A program made the translations under genes and the position numbers. A DNA stretch of 64,000 nt from Nitrospirota bacterium. Lineage in GTDB: Bacteria > Nitrospirota > Nitrospiria > Nitrospirales > Nitrospiraceae. Of this stretch, positions 24,875 through 33,895 are shown piece by piece. A model generated the notes under the pieces. It saw only the letters and a list, made by a program, of their open reading frames with translations, had not been told where the DNA came from and searched no databases. Within the stretch, counting starts at the first letter, position 1. Each line of letters opens with the position of its first letter. The stretch is from contig JACRLR010000040.1 in the NCBI GenBank assembly GCA_016219645.1, forward strand, positions 1-64,000. Direction: 5' to 3'.

Positions 24875-26197
24875 ATGGCAACTTTGACTGTCACGCCAGG
24901 CCGACCATTACGGGGAACGATTTCTGTCCCGGGCGATAAGTCGATCACCCATCGTGCCATCATCATGACAGCCTTGGCGAACGGGGTCAGTTCGGTTGCG
25001 GGTTATTGTCGAGGCGAAGACTGTCTCAATACGATGCGCGCATTCCAGACTCTCGGAGTACGTATCGATGAATCGGCCGAGGAGCTACGTGTCTACGGCA
25101 AGGGACTCTGGGGCTTGACCGAGCCGAGTGGGCCGATTGATTGCGGAAACTCGGGAACGGGCATTCGACTCTTGACCGGCCTGCTCGCAGGACAGGATTT
25201 TTTTACGGTACTGACCGGCGACGAATCGATTCGTCGCCGACCAATGGGGCGGATCGTCAAGCCCTTGCGGGAAATGGGAGCTACCATCGCCGGACGCAAG
25301 GGCGGTGAACTCGCCCCCTTAGCGGTAACGGGAAGTCGTCTCCGCGCAATCAACTACACCTCGCCGGTGGCGAGCGCGCAGATCAAGTCAGCATTGTTAC
25401 TCGCAGCCTTGTTCGCCGAAGGAACGACCCGTGTGACGGAGCCGCGTCTCTCGCGTGACCATACGGAACGGTTGTTCCAGTCTTTTGGTATTGCCCTTCG
25501 ACGGGAAGGGCCGACCCTGCTGATTGACGGACAGCCGTCGGTTGGGTGGAGTGCGGCACCACGATTGGTTGTACCGGGTGACTTCTCTGCCGCCGCATTC
25601 TTTATCGTCGGCGCGACGATCATTCCCGGCTCGGACGTGACGATTCAACAGGTGGGAGTCAACCCGACCAGAACCGGCCTATTGGACGTGCTGACGAGGA
25701 TGGGCGCAGACATTCAATTGCTCAATCAACGGGAAGAGGCAGGAGAGCCGGTTGCCGACATCCGAGTGAGGTCTGCGAGGCTGCGCGGAGTGGCAGTCAG
25801 GCCGGACTCGATTCCACAGACGATCGATGAATTTCCCATCCTCTGTGTCGCGGCCGCAGTCGCAGAGGGCCAAACGGTCGTCTCAGGGGCCGAAGAATTG
25901 CGGGTCAAAGAGAGCGATAGGATAGCGACAATGTCGGCAGAACTGCGCGCAATGGGGGCGCAGATCACGGAGAATCCCGACGGGATGGTTGTGCGAGGAC
26001 TTGGCACGACAGAAGATAACGGTCGGCTGCAGGGTGCCCATGGCCGTAGCCATGGGGACCACCGGGTGGCGATGTCATTGGCCATCGCGGGTTTGACCGC
26101 GCCCACGCCAACCCTGATTGACGAGACGGACTGTATCGAAACATCATTTCCGACATTTCATCACACACTCCTGGAATTATTGACTGAACGCCGCTGA
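24875..26197 (+). CDS. aroA: 5-enolpyruvylshikimate-3-phosphate synthase
   Basis: A 440-residue enzyme adding enolpyruvate to shikimate 3-phosphate. Visible are PGDKSITHRAII, the PEP-binding CGNSGTGIRLLTGLL, RRPMGRI, the VKESDRI motif and the C-terminal GDHRVAMSLAIAG. The GNSGTGIR motif differs from the GNAGTAMR motif of the enterobacterial enzyme and looks closer to class II. It is the last aromatic gene of the cluster; its 3' end contains the probable cmk promoter. Confidence 0.95.
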   Translation: MATLTVTPGRPLRGTISVPGDKSITHRAIIMTALANGVSSVAGYCRGEDCLNTMRAFQTLGVRIDESAEELRVYGKGLWGLTEPSGPIDCGNSGTGIRLLTGLLAGQDFFTVLTGDESIRRRPMGRIVKPLREMGATIAGRKGGELAPLAVTGSRLRAINYTSPVASAQIKSALLLAALFAEGTTRVTEPRLSRDHTERLFQSFGIALRREGPTLLIDGQPSVGWSAAPRLVVPGDFSAAAFFIVGATIIPGSDVTIQQVGVNPTRTGLLDVLTRMGADIQLLNQREEAGEPVADIRVRSARLRGVAVRPDSIPQTIDEFPILCVAAAVAEGQTVVSGAEELRVKESDRIATMSAELRAMGAQITENPDGMVVRGLGTTEDNGRLQGAHGRSHGDHRVAMSLAIAGLTAPTPTLIDETDCIETSFPTFHHTLLELLTERR

Positions 26198-26207
26198 GGG
26201 CTATAAT
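26180..26207 (+). promoter_or_regulatory. Sigma70-type promoter inside the aroA 3' end
   Basis: TTGACT (26180-26185), a 16-bp spacer and a perfect TATAAT (26202-26207). Transcription should start around 26213-26215, only 6-8 nt before the GTG of cmk. This would drive cmk-plsC-rpsA separately from the aromatic genes and give a nearly leaderless mRNA unless the real start is further downstream. Confidence 0.6.
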
Positions 26208-26220
26208 ACGAGGCCATGAC

Positions 26221-26916
26221 GTGGGTTATGTTGCTGAGGACAAGCAAGCGAGCCGCCTGATTATCGCGATCGATGGTCCAGCCGGTGTCGGCAAGAGTAC
26301 GGTGGCCCGGTTATTGGCTTCTCGGTTGGGCTATCTGTATCTCGACACCGGCGCCCTCTACCGGGCGGTGGCGTGGGCTGTTCTTGAATCTGGCCGGGAC
26401 CCTACGGATGCCGAGGCGGTCGCCGCTCTGTTACCCACCCTCTCGCTCCAGGTGCAGTTCCATCACGGAACCGCAACGGTATTGGTCAACGGCAAGGACG
26501 TGAGTGGTGGCCTACGAACGCCTGCGGTGTCGGCCACTGCGTCGGTAGTCTCGGCCATTCCAGCGGTTCGGGCCTGGCTGCTGCCCATCCAGCAACAAAT
26601 CGGACAAGACGGGGCGGTAGTGGCTGAGGGACGGGACATGGGAACGAACGTGTTCCCCGCGGCAGACGTGAAGTTTTTCCTTGAAGCGGATCCGACTGTC
26701 AGGGCTCAACGCAGACATCGGGAACTCGTTGCAGCGGGACATTCCAAGGCTCTTGAAGAGACGACAGCCGACTTGGCGGGACGGGATACCAGAGATCGTT
26801 CCCGCTCAACCGCCCCGTTAGTTCCCGCTGAAGATGCCCGGTTCATCGACACCTCGATATTGTCCGTCGCGGAGGTCGTGGACCAGATGATGGCTGTGAT
26901 TGCGGCCAGGTTGTGA
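26221..26916 (+). CDS. cmk: Cytidylate kinase
   Basis: The 231-residue NMP kinase phosphorylates CMP and dCMP. It shows the P loop IAIDGPAGVGKST (near residues 15-27), the YLDTGALYR motif, GRDMGTNVFP and the LID-like RDTRDRSRS. A 12-residue N-terminal extension precedes the usual start of the family; GTG at 26221 is the only in-frame initiation codon seen before the P loop, with GAGG 7 nt upstream. It overlaps plsC by 4 bp and precedes rpsA, a widely conserved cmk-rpsA arrangement. Confidence 0.94.
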   Translation: MGYVAEDKQASRLIIAIDGPAGVGKSTVARLLASRLGYLYLDTGALYRAVAWAVLESGRDPTDAEAVAALLPTLSLQVQFHHGTATVLVNGKDVSGGLRTPAVSATASVVSAIPAVRAWLLPIQQQIGQDGAVVAEGRDMGTNVFPAADVKFFLEADPTVRAQRRHRELVAAGHSKALEETTADLAGRDTRDRSRSTAPLVPAEDARFIDTSILSVAEVVDQMMAVIAARL

Positions 26917-27569
26917 GTTCGGTCCTCTATGGGATCCTGTGGATCCTTTCCAGGACCATCGGCTGGCTCTGTTTTCACTATCGAGTCGTTGGTTCAGTGC
27001 CCCGCACCGGTGGGTTCATCGTTGCGGCGAACCACGCCAGCTACCTGGATATTCCGCTCCTAGGTTGTGGGATGCGGCGGCGGGCCTGGTATTTGGGGCG
27101 CAGTGATCTTTTTCCGATACCGGGCATGAACCAGATTCTGCAGTGGCTGGGGTGGATTCCACTGCGGACCGGTCGATTGGACCGTGATGCATTTGGTAAA
27201 GCAGTGACGCTGATCAAGGAAGGAAAGGTCGTGGTGATCTTTCCGGAGGGCACACGCAGCCAGGACGGTCGATTACAACGTCCCAAACCCGGGATCGGTG
27301 TGATTGTTGCCCAAACCGGTTGCCCCGTGGTGCCGGCCTATTTGAAGGGCACATATGATGCTTTACCAACGGGAGCCAAGTGGCCGCGCTTCCGTCCTGT
27401 GACCGTTCTCTACGGAGATCCCCTGACGTTTCCCCGGAGTGGGGAATCAGGAGAGTCTAGGCAGTTTTATCAGGAGGTGAGCCGCACCGTGATGGATCGT
27501 ATCGCCTCCTTAGGTGCCGTGGAATCACCGACCCAGCAGTCCAGTGCCGACATTCGCAACGCTGAGTGA
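26913..27569 (+). CDS. plsC: 1-acyl-sn-glycerol-3-phosphate acyltransferase family
   Basis: A 218-residue membrane-associated acyltransferase that acylates lysophosphatidate to phosphatidate. The catalytic HX4D motif is NHASYLD near residue 42, and FPEGTRSQDG is the second conserved block; GIGVIVAQTG and VPAYLKG follow. One N-terminal hydrophobic segment is present. The start (GTG) overlaps the cmk stop by 4 bp. Confidence 0.92.
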   Translation: MSSVLYGILWILSRTIGWLCFHYRVVGSVPRTGGFIVAANHASYLDIPLLGCGMRRRAWYLGRSDLFPIPGMNQILQWLGWIPLRTGRLDRDAFGKAVTLIKEGKVVVIFPEGTRSQDGRLQRPKPGIGVIVAQTGCPVVPAYLKGTYDALPTGAKWPRFRPVTVLYGDPLTFPRSGESGESRQFYQEVSRTVMDRIASLGAVESPTQQSSADIRNAE

Positions 27570-27625
27570 ATGCCGGTGTATAACTATCAGCACCCGACTC
27601 CGGTCGGAAGAGTAGGATTCATATC

Positions 27626-29350
27626 ATGAGTACGGCTTCGCCATCGAGTGATCAGCAATTAGATCGAGCAGCCTTAGCAGCCCTGTACGAGGAGACCTTC
27701 AAAAACCTCGAAGAGGGCACCATTACTGAAGGCCGCGTTGTCGCCGTGACCAAAGACAAAGTGGTCGTCGACATCGGCTACAAGTCCGAAGGCATGATTC
27801 CGAACGATCAGTTCTCCGCCGAGGAGCTTCAGAACATCAAGGTGGACGATCGGTTTCAAGTCTATATCGAGGAGTGTGAAGACGCGGACGGCAACTTGGT
27901 TCTGTCCAAGGAAAAAGCCGACAAGATGAAGATTTGGGAAGAGCTGGAAAAGCTCTTCAATGACGGGAAAAGCATCGACGGCAAGATCGTCGCGCGAATC
28001 AAAGGCGGCATGATGGTGGACATCGGCGTCAAGGCGTTTCTACCTGGCTCACAGATCGACCTTCATCCGGTGCGAGATCTTGACGGGCTGGTCGGGCGCA
28101 CGTTTCCGCTCAAGATCATCAAGATCAATCATCGGCGCGGCAACGTCGTGGTATCCAGACGCGTGCTCTTGGAAGAGACGAGGGATTCGAAACGCAAGAC
28201 GACCCTCTCCACGTTGAAGGAAGGGCAATTGATTCAAGGCGTGGTGAAGAACATTACGGATTACGGGGCCTTCATCGACCTCGGCGGTATCGACGGACTC
28301 CTCCACATCACGGACATGTCCTGGGGCCGTGTCGGCCATCCGTCAGAAATGTTCAACATAGGCGACAAGGTGGAAGTGAGCGTGCTCAAATACGATCGAG
28401 AGACTGGACGCATTTCGCTCGGCTTGAAACAAAAGAGCGCCGACCCCTGGACCGGCGTAGCCACTAAGTATGCGATTGGCACCCGTGTCCGAGGTCGTGT
28501 CGTGAGCCTGACCGACTACGGGGCATTCATCGAGCTCGAGCCCGGTGTCGAAGGACTCGTGCATGTCTCCGTCATGTCATGGACGCACGAGGTGCGCCAC
28601 CCGTCACGCGTCGTATCTATCGGGGATCAGGTCGAAGCGGCAGTACTGAATGTGGATACAGCCAGCAGGAAGATTTCGCTCGGCATGAAACAGACTGCGC
28701 CAAACCCTTGGGATATGGTTGAAGGGAAGTACGCCATCGGCACGCGCATCGAAGGAAAAGTGAAGAGTCTTACTGACTTTGGCGCGTTCGTTGGACTCGA
28801 AGAGGGCATCGACGGATTGATCCACATTTCCGACATGTCTTGGACCAAGCACATCAAGCATCCCTCCGAACTCTTCAAGAAGGGGCAGAAGGTAGAAGCT
28901 GTAGTCTTACGGATCGATAAGGAAAAGGAACGGCTCTCGCTCGGCTATAAGCAACTCAAGAGCGATCCATGGGACGACGAGATTCCGAGCCGGTTTACTG
29001 TTGGGGATGTGGCAGTGGGGAAGGTGAGCAAGGTCGCCGACTTCGGCATTTTCGTCGAGTTGGAAGGGGGAGTCGAAGGGTTGATTCACATCAGCGAGGC
29101 CGGTCTCGACCAACAGGCTAAGCTCGAAGAGAAATTCAAGCTGATGGATGAGGTGACGGCCAAGATCATCAAGGTCGATCGTGAAGAACGGAAGATCGCA
29201 CTCAGCCTACGCGACCATGAACTGGATACCGATCGCCGTAAGGTGGATGAATTTCATGCCACGCAAGGTGCGTTGGACCAAAGCTTGGGTCGTGCCGCGA
29301 AGCAGAACCGGAAGCCACGTCAAGGCGAGGACGATAACGAGGTGCGATGA
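27626..29350 (+). CDS. rpsA: 30S ribosomal protein S1
   Basis: The 574-residue protein has six S1/OB-fold repeats, recognisable by recurring VVDIGYKSEGMIP, YGAFIDLGGIDGLLHI, YGAFIELEPGVEGLVH, FGAFVGLEEGIDGLIH and FGIFVELEGGVEGLIH segments. S1 recruits mRNA with weak ribosome-binding sites to the 30S subunit. The length is slightly above the E. coli protein's. It follows plsC and precedes sppA and the IHF-like gene on the same strand. Confidence 0.96.
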   Translation: MSTASPSSDQQLDRAALAALYEETFKNLEEGTITEGRVVAVTKDKVVVDIGYKSEGMIPNDQFSAEELQNIKVDDRFQVYIEECEDADGNLVLSKEKADKMKIWEELEKLFNDGKSIDGKIVARIKGGMMVDIGVKAFLPGSQIDLHPVRDLDGLVGRTFPLKIIKINHRRGNVVVSRRVLLEETRDSKRKTTLSTLKEGQLIQGVVKNITDYGAFIDLGGIDGLLHITDMSWGRVGHPSEMFNIGDKVEVSVLKYDRETGRISLGLKQKSADPWTGVATKYAIGTRVRGRVVSLTDYGAFIELEPGVEGLVHVSVMSWTHEVRHPSRVVSIGDQVEAAVLNVDTASRKISLGMKQTAPNPWDMVEGKYAIGTRIEGKVKSLTDFGAFVGLEEGIDGLIHISDMSWTKHIKHPSELFKKGQKVEAVVLRIDKEKERLSLGYKQLKSDPWDDEIPSRFTVGDVAVGKVSKVADFGIFVELEGGVEGLIHISEAGLDQQAKLEEKFKLMDEVTAKIIKVDREERKIALSLRDHELDTDRRKVDEFHATQGALDQSLGRAAKQNRKPRQGEDDNEVR

Positions 29351-29382
29351 TGCACCATATCTCGGTGTAGGCAAGCAGAACC

Positions 29383-30279
29383 ATGAGTGATGAAACGATC
29401 GAAAGACCGGCCAAGCGAGGGATCCTGCGCAGAGTATTCTGGGCACTCGGCATCGGGCTGGGTTTACTGTTTCTGATGAACCTATTTTTCCCCGACCTCG
29501 ACATGTCGATGGAGGACCGGGTTGGATTGATTCGTATCGAAGGTGTGATTGTGGATGCGCAATCCACCATCGGCGAATTAAAGCGTTTTGCCGACAATCC
29601 CTCCATTAAAGCCATTGTATTGCGAATCGACAGTCCGGGAGGTGGGGTCGTCCCGTCCCAAGAAATACATGATGCAGTCCGGCGGGTTCGGAACAAGAGC
29701 AACAAGACAGTGATCGCATCGATGGGTACGGTGGCGGCCTCAGGAGGATACTATATTGCCGTCGCGACCGATCGGATCATGGCCAATTCAGGGACATTGA
29801 CGGGGAGCATCGGCGTGATCATGGAAATGGCGAACGTTGAAGGACTGCTCCAGAAGATCGGGGTCGAAGGTGTGGTGATTAAAAGTGGGCGCTTCAAGGA
29901 TGTGGGGTCGCCACTCCGGAAGATGGGCGATGAAGAGCGTGAGCTGCTCCAATCCGTCATGGATGATGTCCATAGACAGTTCATCGAGGCAGTGGCGGAA
30001 GGACGGGGACTCGACGTGGCGGCTGTGCAGGCTTTGGCGGACGGTCGAATCTTCACGGGCCGTCAAGCCAAAGCCTCTAAGCTGGTGGACGAACTCGGCG
30101 ATCTCCAAGCGGCAATCCAGCTTGCGGCAGATGTCGCCGGCATCGAAGGTGAGCCGAAAGTCATTGAGCCACGCCGGCGATTTTCAATAAGAGAGTTGAT
30201 CGAATCACGATTGTCCGGGCTCTTTCCGAAGCTGGACTTTTACTCCGGGGTCAGCCTTAAATATCTTCTGGCATTCTAG
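29383..30279 (+). CDS. sppA: Signal peptide peptidase SppA, short form
   Basis: The 298-residue membrane-anchored protease has one N-terminal transmembrane segment (about 18-37) and a single ClpP-like peptidase S49 domain. The nucleophilic serine is in TVAASGGYYIA and the general-base lysine lies in the SGRFKDVGSPLRK region. DSPGGG forms the oxyanion-site loop. It degrades cleaved signal peptides in the membrane. The single-domain size corresponds to the Gram-positive/archaeal-like form rather than the ~600-residue E. coli type. Confidence 0.93.
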   Translation: MSDETIERPAKRGILRRVFWALGIGLGLLFLMNLFFPDLDMSMEDRVGLIRIEGVIVDAQSTIGELKRFADNPSIKAIVLRIDSPGGGVVPSQEIHDAVRRVRNKSNKTVIASMGTVAASGGYYIAVATDRIMANSGTLTGSIGVIMEMANVEGLLQKIGVEGVVIKSGRFKDVGSPLRKMGDEERELLQSVMDDVHRQFIEAVAEGRGLDVAAVQALADGRIFTGRQAKASKLVDELGDLQAAIQLAADVAGIEGEPKVIEPRRRFSIRELIESRLSGLFPKLDFYSGVSLKYLLAF

Positions 30280-30331
30280 CGCGATCAGATCGACGGATAG
30301 GCCGATTCATCATCACGAAGGGGGATCCAAC

Positions 30332-30613
30332 ATGACGAAGGCCCAAATCATCGAGCGCGTATCGGAACAGGTCACAACTTTGACGAAACGGCAGGCGGAA
30401 GTTGTCGTCAATACGATATTCGACTGTGTGCGAGATTCATTGAAGAACGGCGATAAGACAGAAATTCGAGGGTTCGGAAGTTTCCGGTTAAGGGCTCGCC
30501 GCATGAAAGAAGGACGGAATCCTAAGACCGGAGCCACGGTGGCGGTCCCTGCCAAGAAAGTTCCTTTTTTCAAGGCCGGCAAGGAATTGAAAGAACTCCT
30601 GAACCAGTCATAA
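30332..30613 (+). CDS. ihfB: Integration host factor / HU-family DNA-binding protein
   Basis: The 93-residue histone-like protein has the HU/IHF fold: MTKAQIIERVSE, KTEIRGFGSFRLRARR and the beta-arm GRNPKTGATVAVPAKKVPFFK with the intercalating proline. It bends DNA as a dimer. Placement two genes after rpsA favours the IHF-beta subunit, as in many proteobacteria, but residues alone do not distinguish IHF-beta from HU with certainty. GGGGG precedes the ATG. Confidence 0.9.
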   Translation: MTKAQIIERVSEQVTTLTKRQAEVVVNTIFDCVRDSLKNGDKTEIRGFGSFRLRARRMKEGRNPKTGATVAVPAKKVPFFKAGKELKELLNQS

Positions 30614-30625
30614 CAGGACGCTCGC

Positions 30626-31627
30626 ATGAACGCACCAGAACCCCATGACGCGGTCGGGATCGATATCCGCTGGACGGATGAGGCCTCCACCCGTCTAGAA
30701 CGGGCACCGCTGTTCTTGCGGGGAATGGTTCGTCGTCTAGCCGAGAAAAAGGCCCGCGAACTTGGCTGCCCAGAGATTACGGGAGAGCTACTCGATCAGT
30801 TCAAAAACCAAATGATGGGAGGGATGGGTGGAGAGTCCGGCATCGCGGAAGCAGCGGCTGTGATGGCGGAAGGCCGGTTGCCTTGGACCGCTGCCGCGAA
30901 AGAACGGTTGAGCGGCGTTCCTGAGTTCATGCGAGGTATGATCAAGCAGATTGCTGAAGAAGTCGCCAAGAAAGATGGCCACCTGGAAGTCAATATCGAC
31001 CTTTTTACAAAGGTCGAGGCCATGGGGGATATCCGTGAAGCGGCGGCGGCTTCTCTTCCATGGACGGAGGGGGCCTTGGCAAGATTGCAGGACAAATTGA
31101 AGCAATCGCCTCCGATCGCAGCCGAGTTTGTGACCGATATGCTCAAGCGGGATACCGAAGACTTGGCGCGAGAAAAAGGGATCGCCCAAATTGACGAGCA
31201 GGTTCTGGTACAGCTATGGGATGAACCTCAAGAACGTGTGACGTGGGCGGATGAAGCATGGAAACGGTTGCAGACATCGCCGGATTTCGTGCGGAGTGGC
31301 ATCCGGAAAGCCGCTGAGCGGCGAGCCCGAAAACTGGGGCTCAAGGAAATCGACTCCGACCATCTGACCACATTTCGCAATCAGGCGATGATGAAGGCCG
31401 TGAAACGGATCCGTTCGTTCGGATACAACGAACTGACGTTTGAGGCCTTCGATACAGCGCTAGAGCAAACCAAGCGCCTACAAGGGAATGAGCAGGCGGA
31501 AAAACGGCTCCAGGAAATTCGTGGGCATTTTGCCGATCCTGATACGAAGAAGCCGGAGGGTGGCACACTCGGCGCCGATCTGATGGACCGCTTCCGCAGG
31601 TACCTGAAAGGAGAAGGAACTCTCTAG
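30626..31627 (+). CDS. Protein with four tandem PCP_red-like repeats
   Basis: The 333 residues contain four copies of a ~45-residue module beginning W(T/A)xEA and continuing through RL, a P-x-F/FVR segment, a basic helix and an (A/R)-R-x-x-G turn. They start at W16, W87, W146 and W207. The module matches the small C-terminal PCP_red domain of light-independent protochlorophyllide reductase subunit B. No catalytic part of that enzyme and no other chlorophyll gene is present. It starts 12 nt after the IHF-like gene. The role is unknown; nucleic-acid or protein interaction is only a guess. Confidence 0.75.
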   Translation: MNAPEPHDAVGIDIRWTDEASTRLERAPLFLRGMVRRLAEKKARELGCPEITGELLDQFKNQMMGGMGGESGIAEAAAVMAEGRLPWTAAAKERLSGVPEFMRGMIKQIAEEVAKKDGHLEVNIDLFTKVEAMGDIREAAAASLPWTEGALARLQDKLKQSPPIAAEFVTDMLKRDTEDLAREKGIAQIDEQVLVQLWDEPQERVTWADEAWKRLQTSPDFVRSGIRKAAERRARKLGLKEIDSDHLTTFRNQAMMKAVKRIRSFGYNELTFEAFDTALEQTKRLQGNEQAEKRLQEIRGHFADPDTKKPEGGTLGADLMDRFRRYLKGEGTL

Positions 31628-31761
31628 AACGAATCCCGCGACTCGCCATAGCTGTGCTCCCAGCAGGTCTTCCCGTCCACGATCTCAATCTGAACACATC
31701 GGGTCTTTCAGACGCCTCACGGCTGATCCTTATCGATTAGCTGACGAATCGTGATGAGGGT

Positions 31762-31783
31762 GAGGCCGTTTGTAGGCGGCCTC
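31762..31783. terminator. Hairpin between convergent genes
   Basis: GAGGCCG (31762-31768) and CGGCCTC (31777-31783) pair perfectly around an 8-nt loop. It lies between the PCP_red-repeat gene on the top strand and a convergent small gene on the bottom strand, so a shared terminator is plausible. No T tract follows on either strand. Confidence 0.4.
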
Positions 31784-31791
31784 TGTTACGA

Positions 31792-32112
31792 TCAGTGGAC
31801 AGCCGTCTCTTGCGGCCAGAATTTGTGTCGGATTTGAGGAAGTGGCTCGTTATCCAAATTCGGGATGTCGTAGAGACAGCGATCAATCGTCGCTACCTCC
31901 TCTTCTGTCAGGTCCAAGGTGATCCTCTTCTTCCAAAACTGATCGAGCGTAAAATAATCACCCGACTGGGGCTTTTCAGCCAAGAGTGCTTTCATCTTCT
32001 CGAAGCCTGCCGTGTCTACCCCAGGGACCCGACCGTTATTGCGGTCGTGACACCAATGCAGTATCTCGGCAATTCCATACATCGATAGCTCAATCTTCAC
32101 TGTCTTGCTCAT
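31792..32112 (-). CDS. Hypothetical protein, 106 residues
   Basis: I do not recognise this family. The product (MSKTVKIELSMYGIAEILHW and onward) is soluble, mixed alpha/beta and acidic toward the end, without signal peptide or transmembrane segment. The ATG at 32112 follows a good GGAGG, which favours it over an upstream in-frame start at 32160. It is convergent with the PCP_red-repeat gene and divergent from the FG-GAP lipoprotein gene. Confidence 0.65.
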   Translation of the reverse strand: MSKTVKIELSMYGIAEILHWCHDRNNGRVPGVDTAGFEKMKALLAEKPQSGDYFTLDQFWKKRITLDLTEEEVATIDRCLYDIPNLDNEPLPQIRHKFWPQETAVH

Positions 32113-32312
32113 AGATTCCTCCTTCTCCAGGTGCTTATTGTACCCCAACCATTGCCCCATTTACAAAGGGGTTGCTGGGCGGGCCAGGACCTGGCACACC
32201 ACGGTTTGGTGGACAACGTTGCGCAGCCCGATTGATTGCCAGGAGAAAGCGCCGATCTGTATACTGGGGACTTTCGTTTTGGCGAGAACGCCCGAGTTAG
32301 AGGCATGCGCCC

Positions 32313-33557
32313 ATGTGGACGAATCACCACGCCGTTGGTTTCCTTCTTGAAAAGTGGTGGGCGATCAAGGAACCTGCTTGCTCTACCAGGTCTCGCGCGT
32401 GGGATCTTGCGGCCGCGGCGGCAAGCTTCTTACTGCTGTTGGCAAGTGGTTGCACCAAACAAGATCCCTACGTTCCACCAGATCTTTTCTACTACTTTGC
32501 CAGTTACAAAGTCGGTAAGAATCCAACGACCGTCACTCCCACTGACGTGAATCAGGACGGTTTCACCGATCTGGTGACCACCAACATGGGCAGCAATACC
32601 CTTTCGATTCTCTTAGGCAATGGGGACGGCACCTTTGGCGAGCAGGTCGAATTGAGTGTGTGTAGGGAGCCTCGCTCGCTGGCGCTAGGGCTGTTCAATT
32701 CCGATCCTTTTCCCGATGTAGTCTTGGCCTGTTCAGGAGCTGACGAAGTTGCCATACTGTTCGGCCGAGCAGATGGAAAGTTTCAAGAGGGGACGCGCTA
32801 TCCCGTTCATAGGACCCCCATCGCAATTGCGATCGACGACCTGAACGGCGACCAGGCGCTGGATTTCGTTGTTGCGTTGCGCAACGACAAGATCAAAGTC
32901 TTCTTGGGGACCGGTACCGGTGAATTCACCCATGGGGCGCAGTACGAATATGGCGATACACCCACATCGGTAGCGATGGCTGACTTGGATGGCGATGGGA
33001 AGGTCGATTTAGCCGTCACAAACGGGGGCCCGATGTCGAATGCGGTCTCAATCTGGATGGGGAATGGCAACGGCACCTTTCGCCCTCCCACAGACTACCG
33101 GACAGGGAAGCGTCCCCTCGGAGTCAGTTTCGCCGACTTCAATCATGACCGGATCCGCGATCTCCTTGTGATCAACGGCGTGAAGGACAGTTTTACAACT
33201 TTCCTGGGAATAGGGAATGGAACCTTCCAGCCAGGGCACGATTCCGGCGCCGACGTGGGGCCGAATTTTGGACTTGCCCGCGACTTCAATGGCGACCGGC
33301 GCACCGATGTGGCTATCGTCAACCTTCAGTCGAGCGATCTCTCCATTCTCTTCGGCCGTGACGATGGGACATTCGAATACCCACCGAGAAACTATAAGAC
33401 AAAACCAGGCCCCTTCGCCCTTGCGTCGTTTCGCGTCACAACGAAGGATACTGAAGAACCTGGACTCGTGACGGCGGACAACGGCAATGAAAGCGTTTCC
33501 ATCTTTCTCCATCGGGGGTTGAAAGCGTCATCTGCCTCCATCGCGCCTGCTCCATGA
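32313..33557 (+). CDS. FG-GAP/VCBS-repeat lipoprotein
   Basis: A 414-residue exported beta-propeller protein. The hydrophobic segment ends in LLLASGC, a lipobox with the cysteine near residue 47, after an unusually long 30-residue N-region, so the true start may be later. At least five FG-GAP units follow with Ca-binding-type loops: DVNQDGFTDL, DLNGDQALDF, DLDGDGKVDL, DFNHDRIRDL, DFNGDRRTDV. Such proteins mediate surface or ligand binding. AGAGG lies 9 nt before the chosen ATG. No partner gene is evident nearby. Confidence 0.8.
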   Translation: MWTNHHAVGFLLEKWWAIKEPACSTRSRAWDLAAAAASFLLLLASGCTKQDPYVPPDLFYYFASYKVGKNPTTVTPTDVNQDGFTDLVTTNMGSNTLSILLGNGDGTFGEQVELSVCREPRSLALGLFNSDPFPDVVLACSGADEVAILFGRADGKFQEGTRYPVHRTPIAIAIDDLNGDQALDFVVALRNDKIKVFLGTGTGEFTHGAQYEYGDTPTSVAMADLDGDGKVDLAVTNGGPMSNAVSIWMGNGNGTFRPPTDYRTGKRPLGVSFADFNHDRIRDLLVINGVKDSFTTFLGIGNGTFQPGHDSGADVGPNFGLARDFNGDRRTDVAIVNLQSSDLSILFGRDDGTFEYPPRNYKTKPGPFALASFRVTTKDTEEPGLVTADNGNESVSIFLHRGLKASSASIAPAP

Positions 33558-33608
33558 TTGTGATCCGACCTCTGACGCGAGACGGATCTGAACCAATGGG
33601 CAGTCTTC

Positions 33609-33887
33609 TTGACAGCCTATCAACCCTCGGCTAGAGTGGCCGAGAATTGGGTTTCCGAGCCTTTTGGCGCTCTGTTTGGAGACATTGTGAGATCCTTTCG
33701 ATGGTGGTTTGCTATGGGCGCTCTGCTCACCCTCTCTGTGCTTATGGTACAAGGGGGCGTACGAGACCTGCTCGACGGGCCCCCACTCGGCAGTGGGGCC
33801 AGTGCGTATCTCTCGTTCGGCACCACAATTTTTGGCGGAGGGTTGTTGGCAGGCTGCTTGGCATTGGTGATGAATCGACTTAGGTAG
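33609..33887 (+). CDS. Small membrane protein with two predicted helices
   Basis: The 92-residue frame has two hydrophobic segments (about 33-50 and 70-89) with a short hydrophilic link, and otherwise no recognisable family. The start is uncertain: TTG at 33609, GTG at 33636 and an ATG at 33714 are possible, none with a strong ribosome-binding site. It lies between the FG-GAP gene and a small zinc-ribbon gene on the same strand, 8 nt before the latter. Confidence 0.5.
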   Translation: MTAYQPSARVAENWVSEPFGALFGDIVRSFRWWFAMGALLTLSVLMVQGGVRDLLDGPPLGSGASAYLSFGTTIFGGGLLAGCLALVMNRLR

Positions 33888-33895
33888 GCACCTCA

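Noticed and set aside
30626-31627. Evidence for photosynthesis or chlorophyll synthesis
   Set aside because: Only the small PCP_red-like module is present. No nitrogenase-like catalytic subunits or other bch genes occur in the window.
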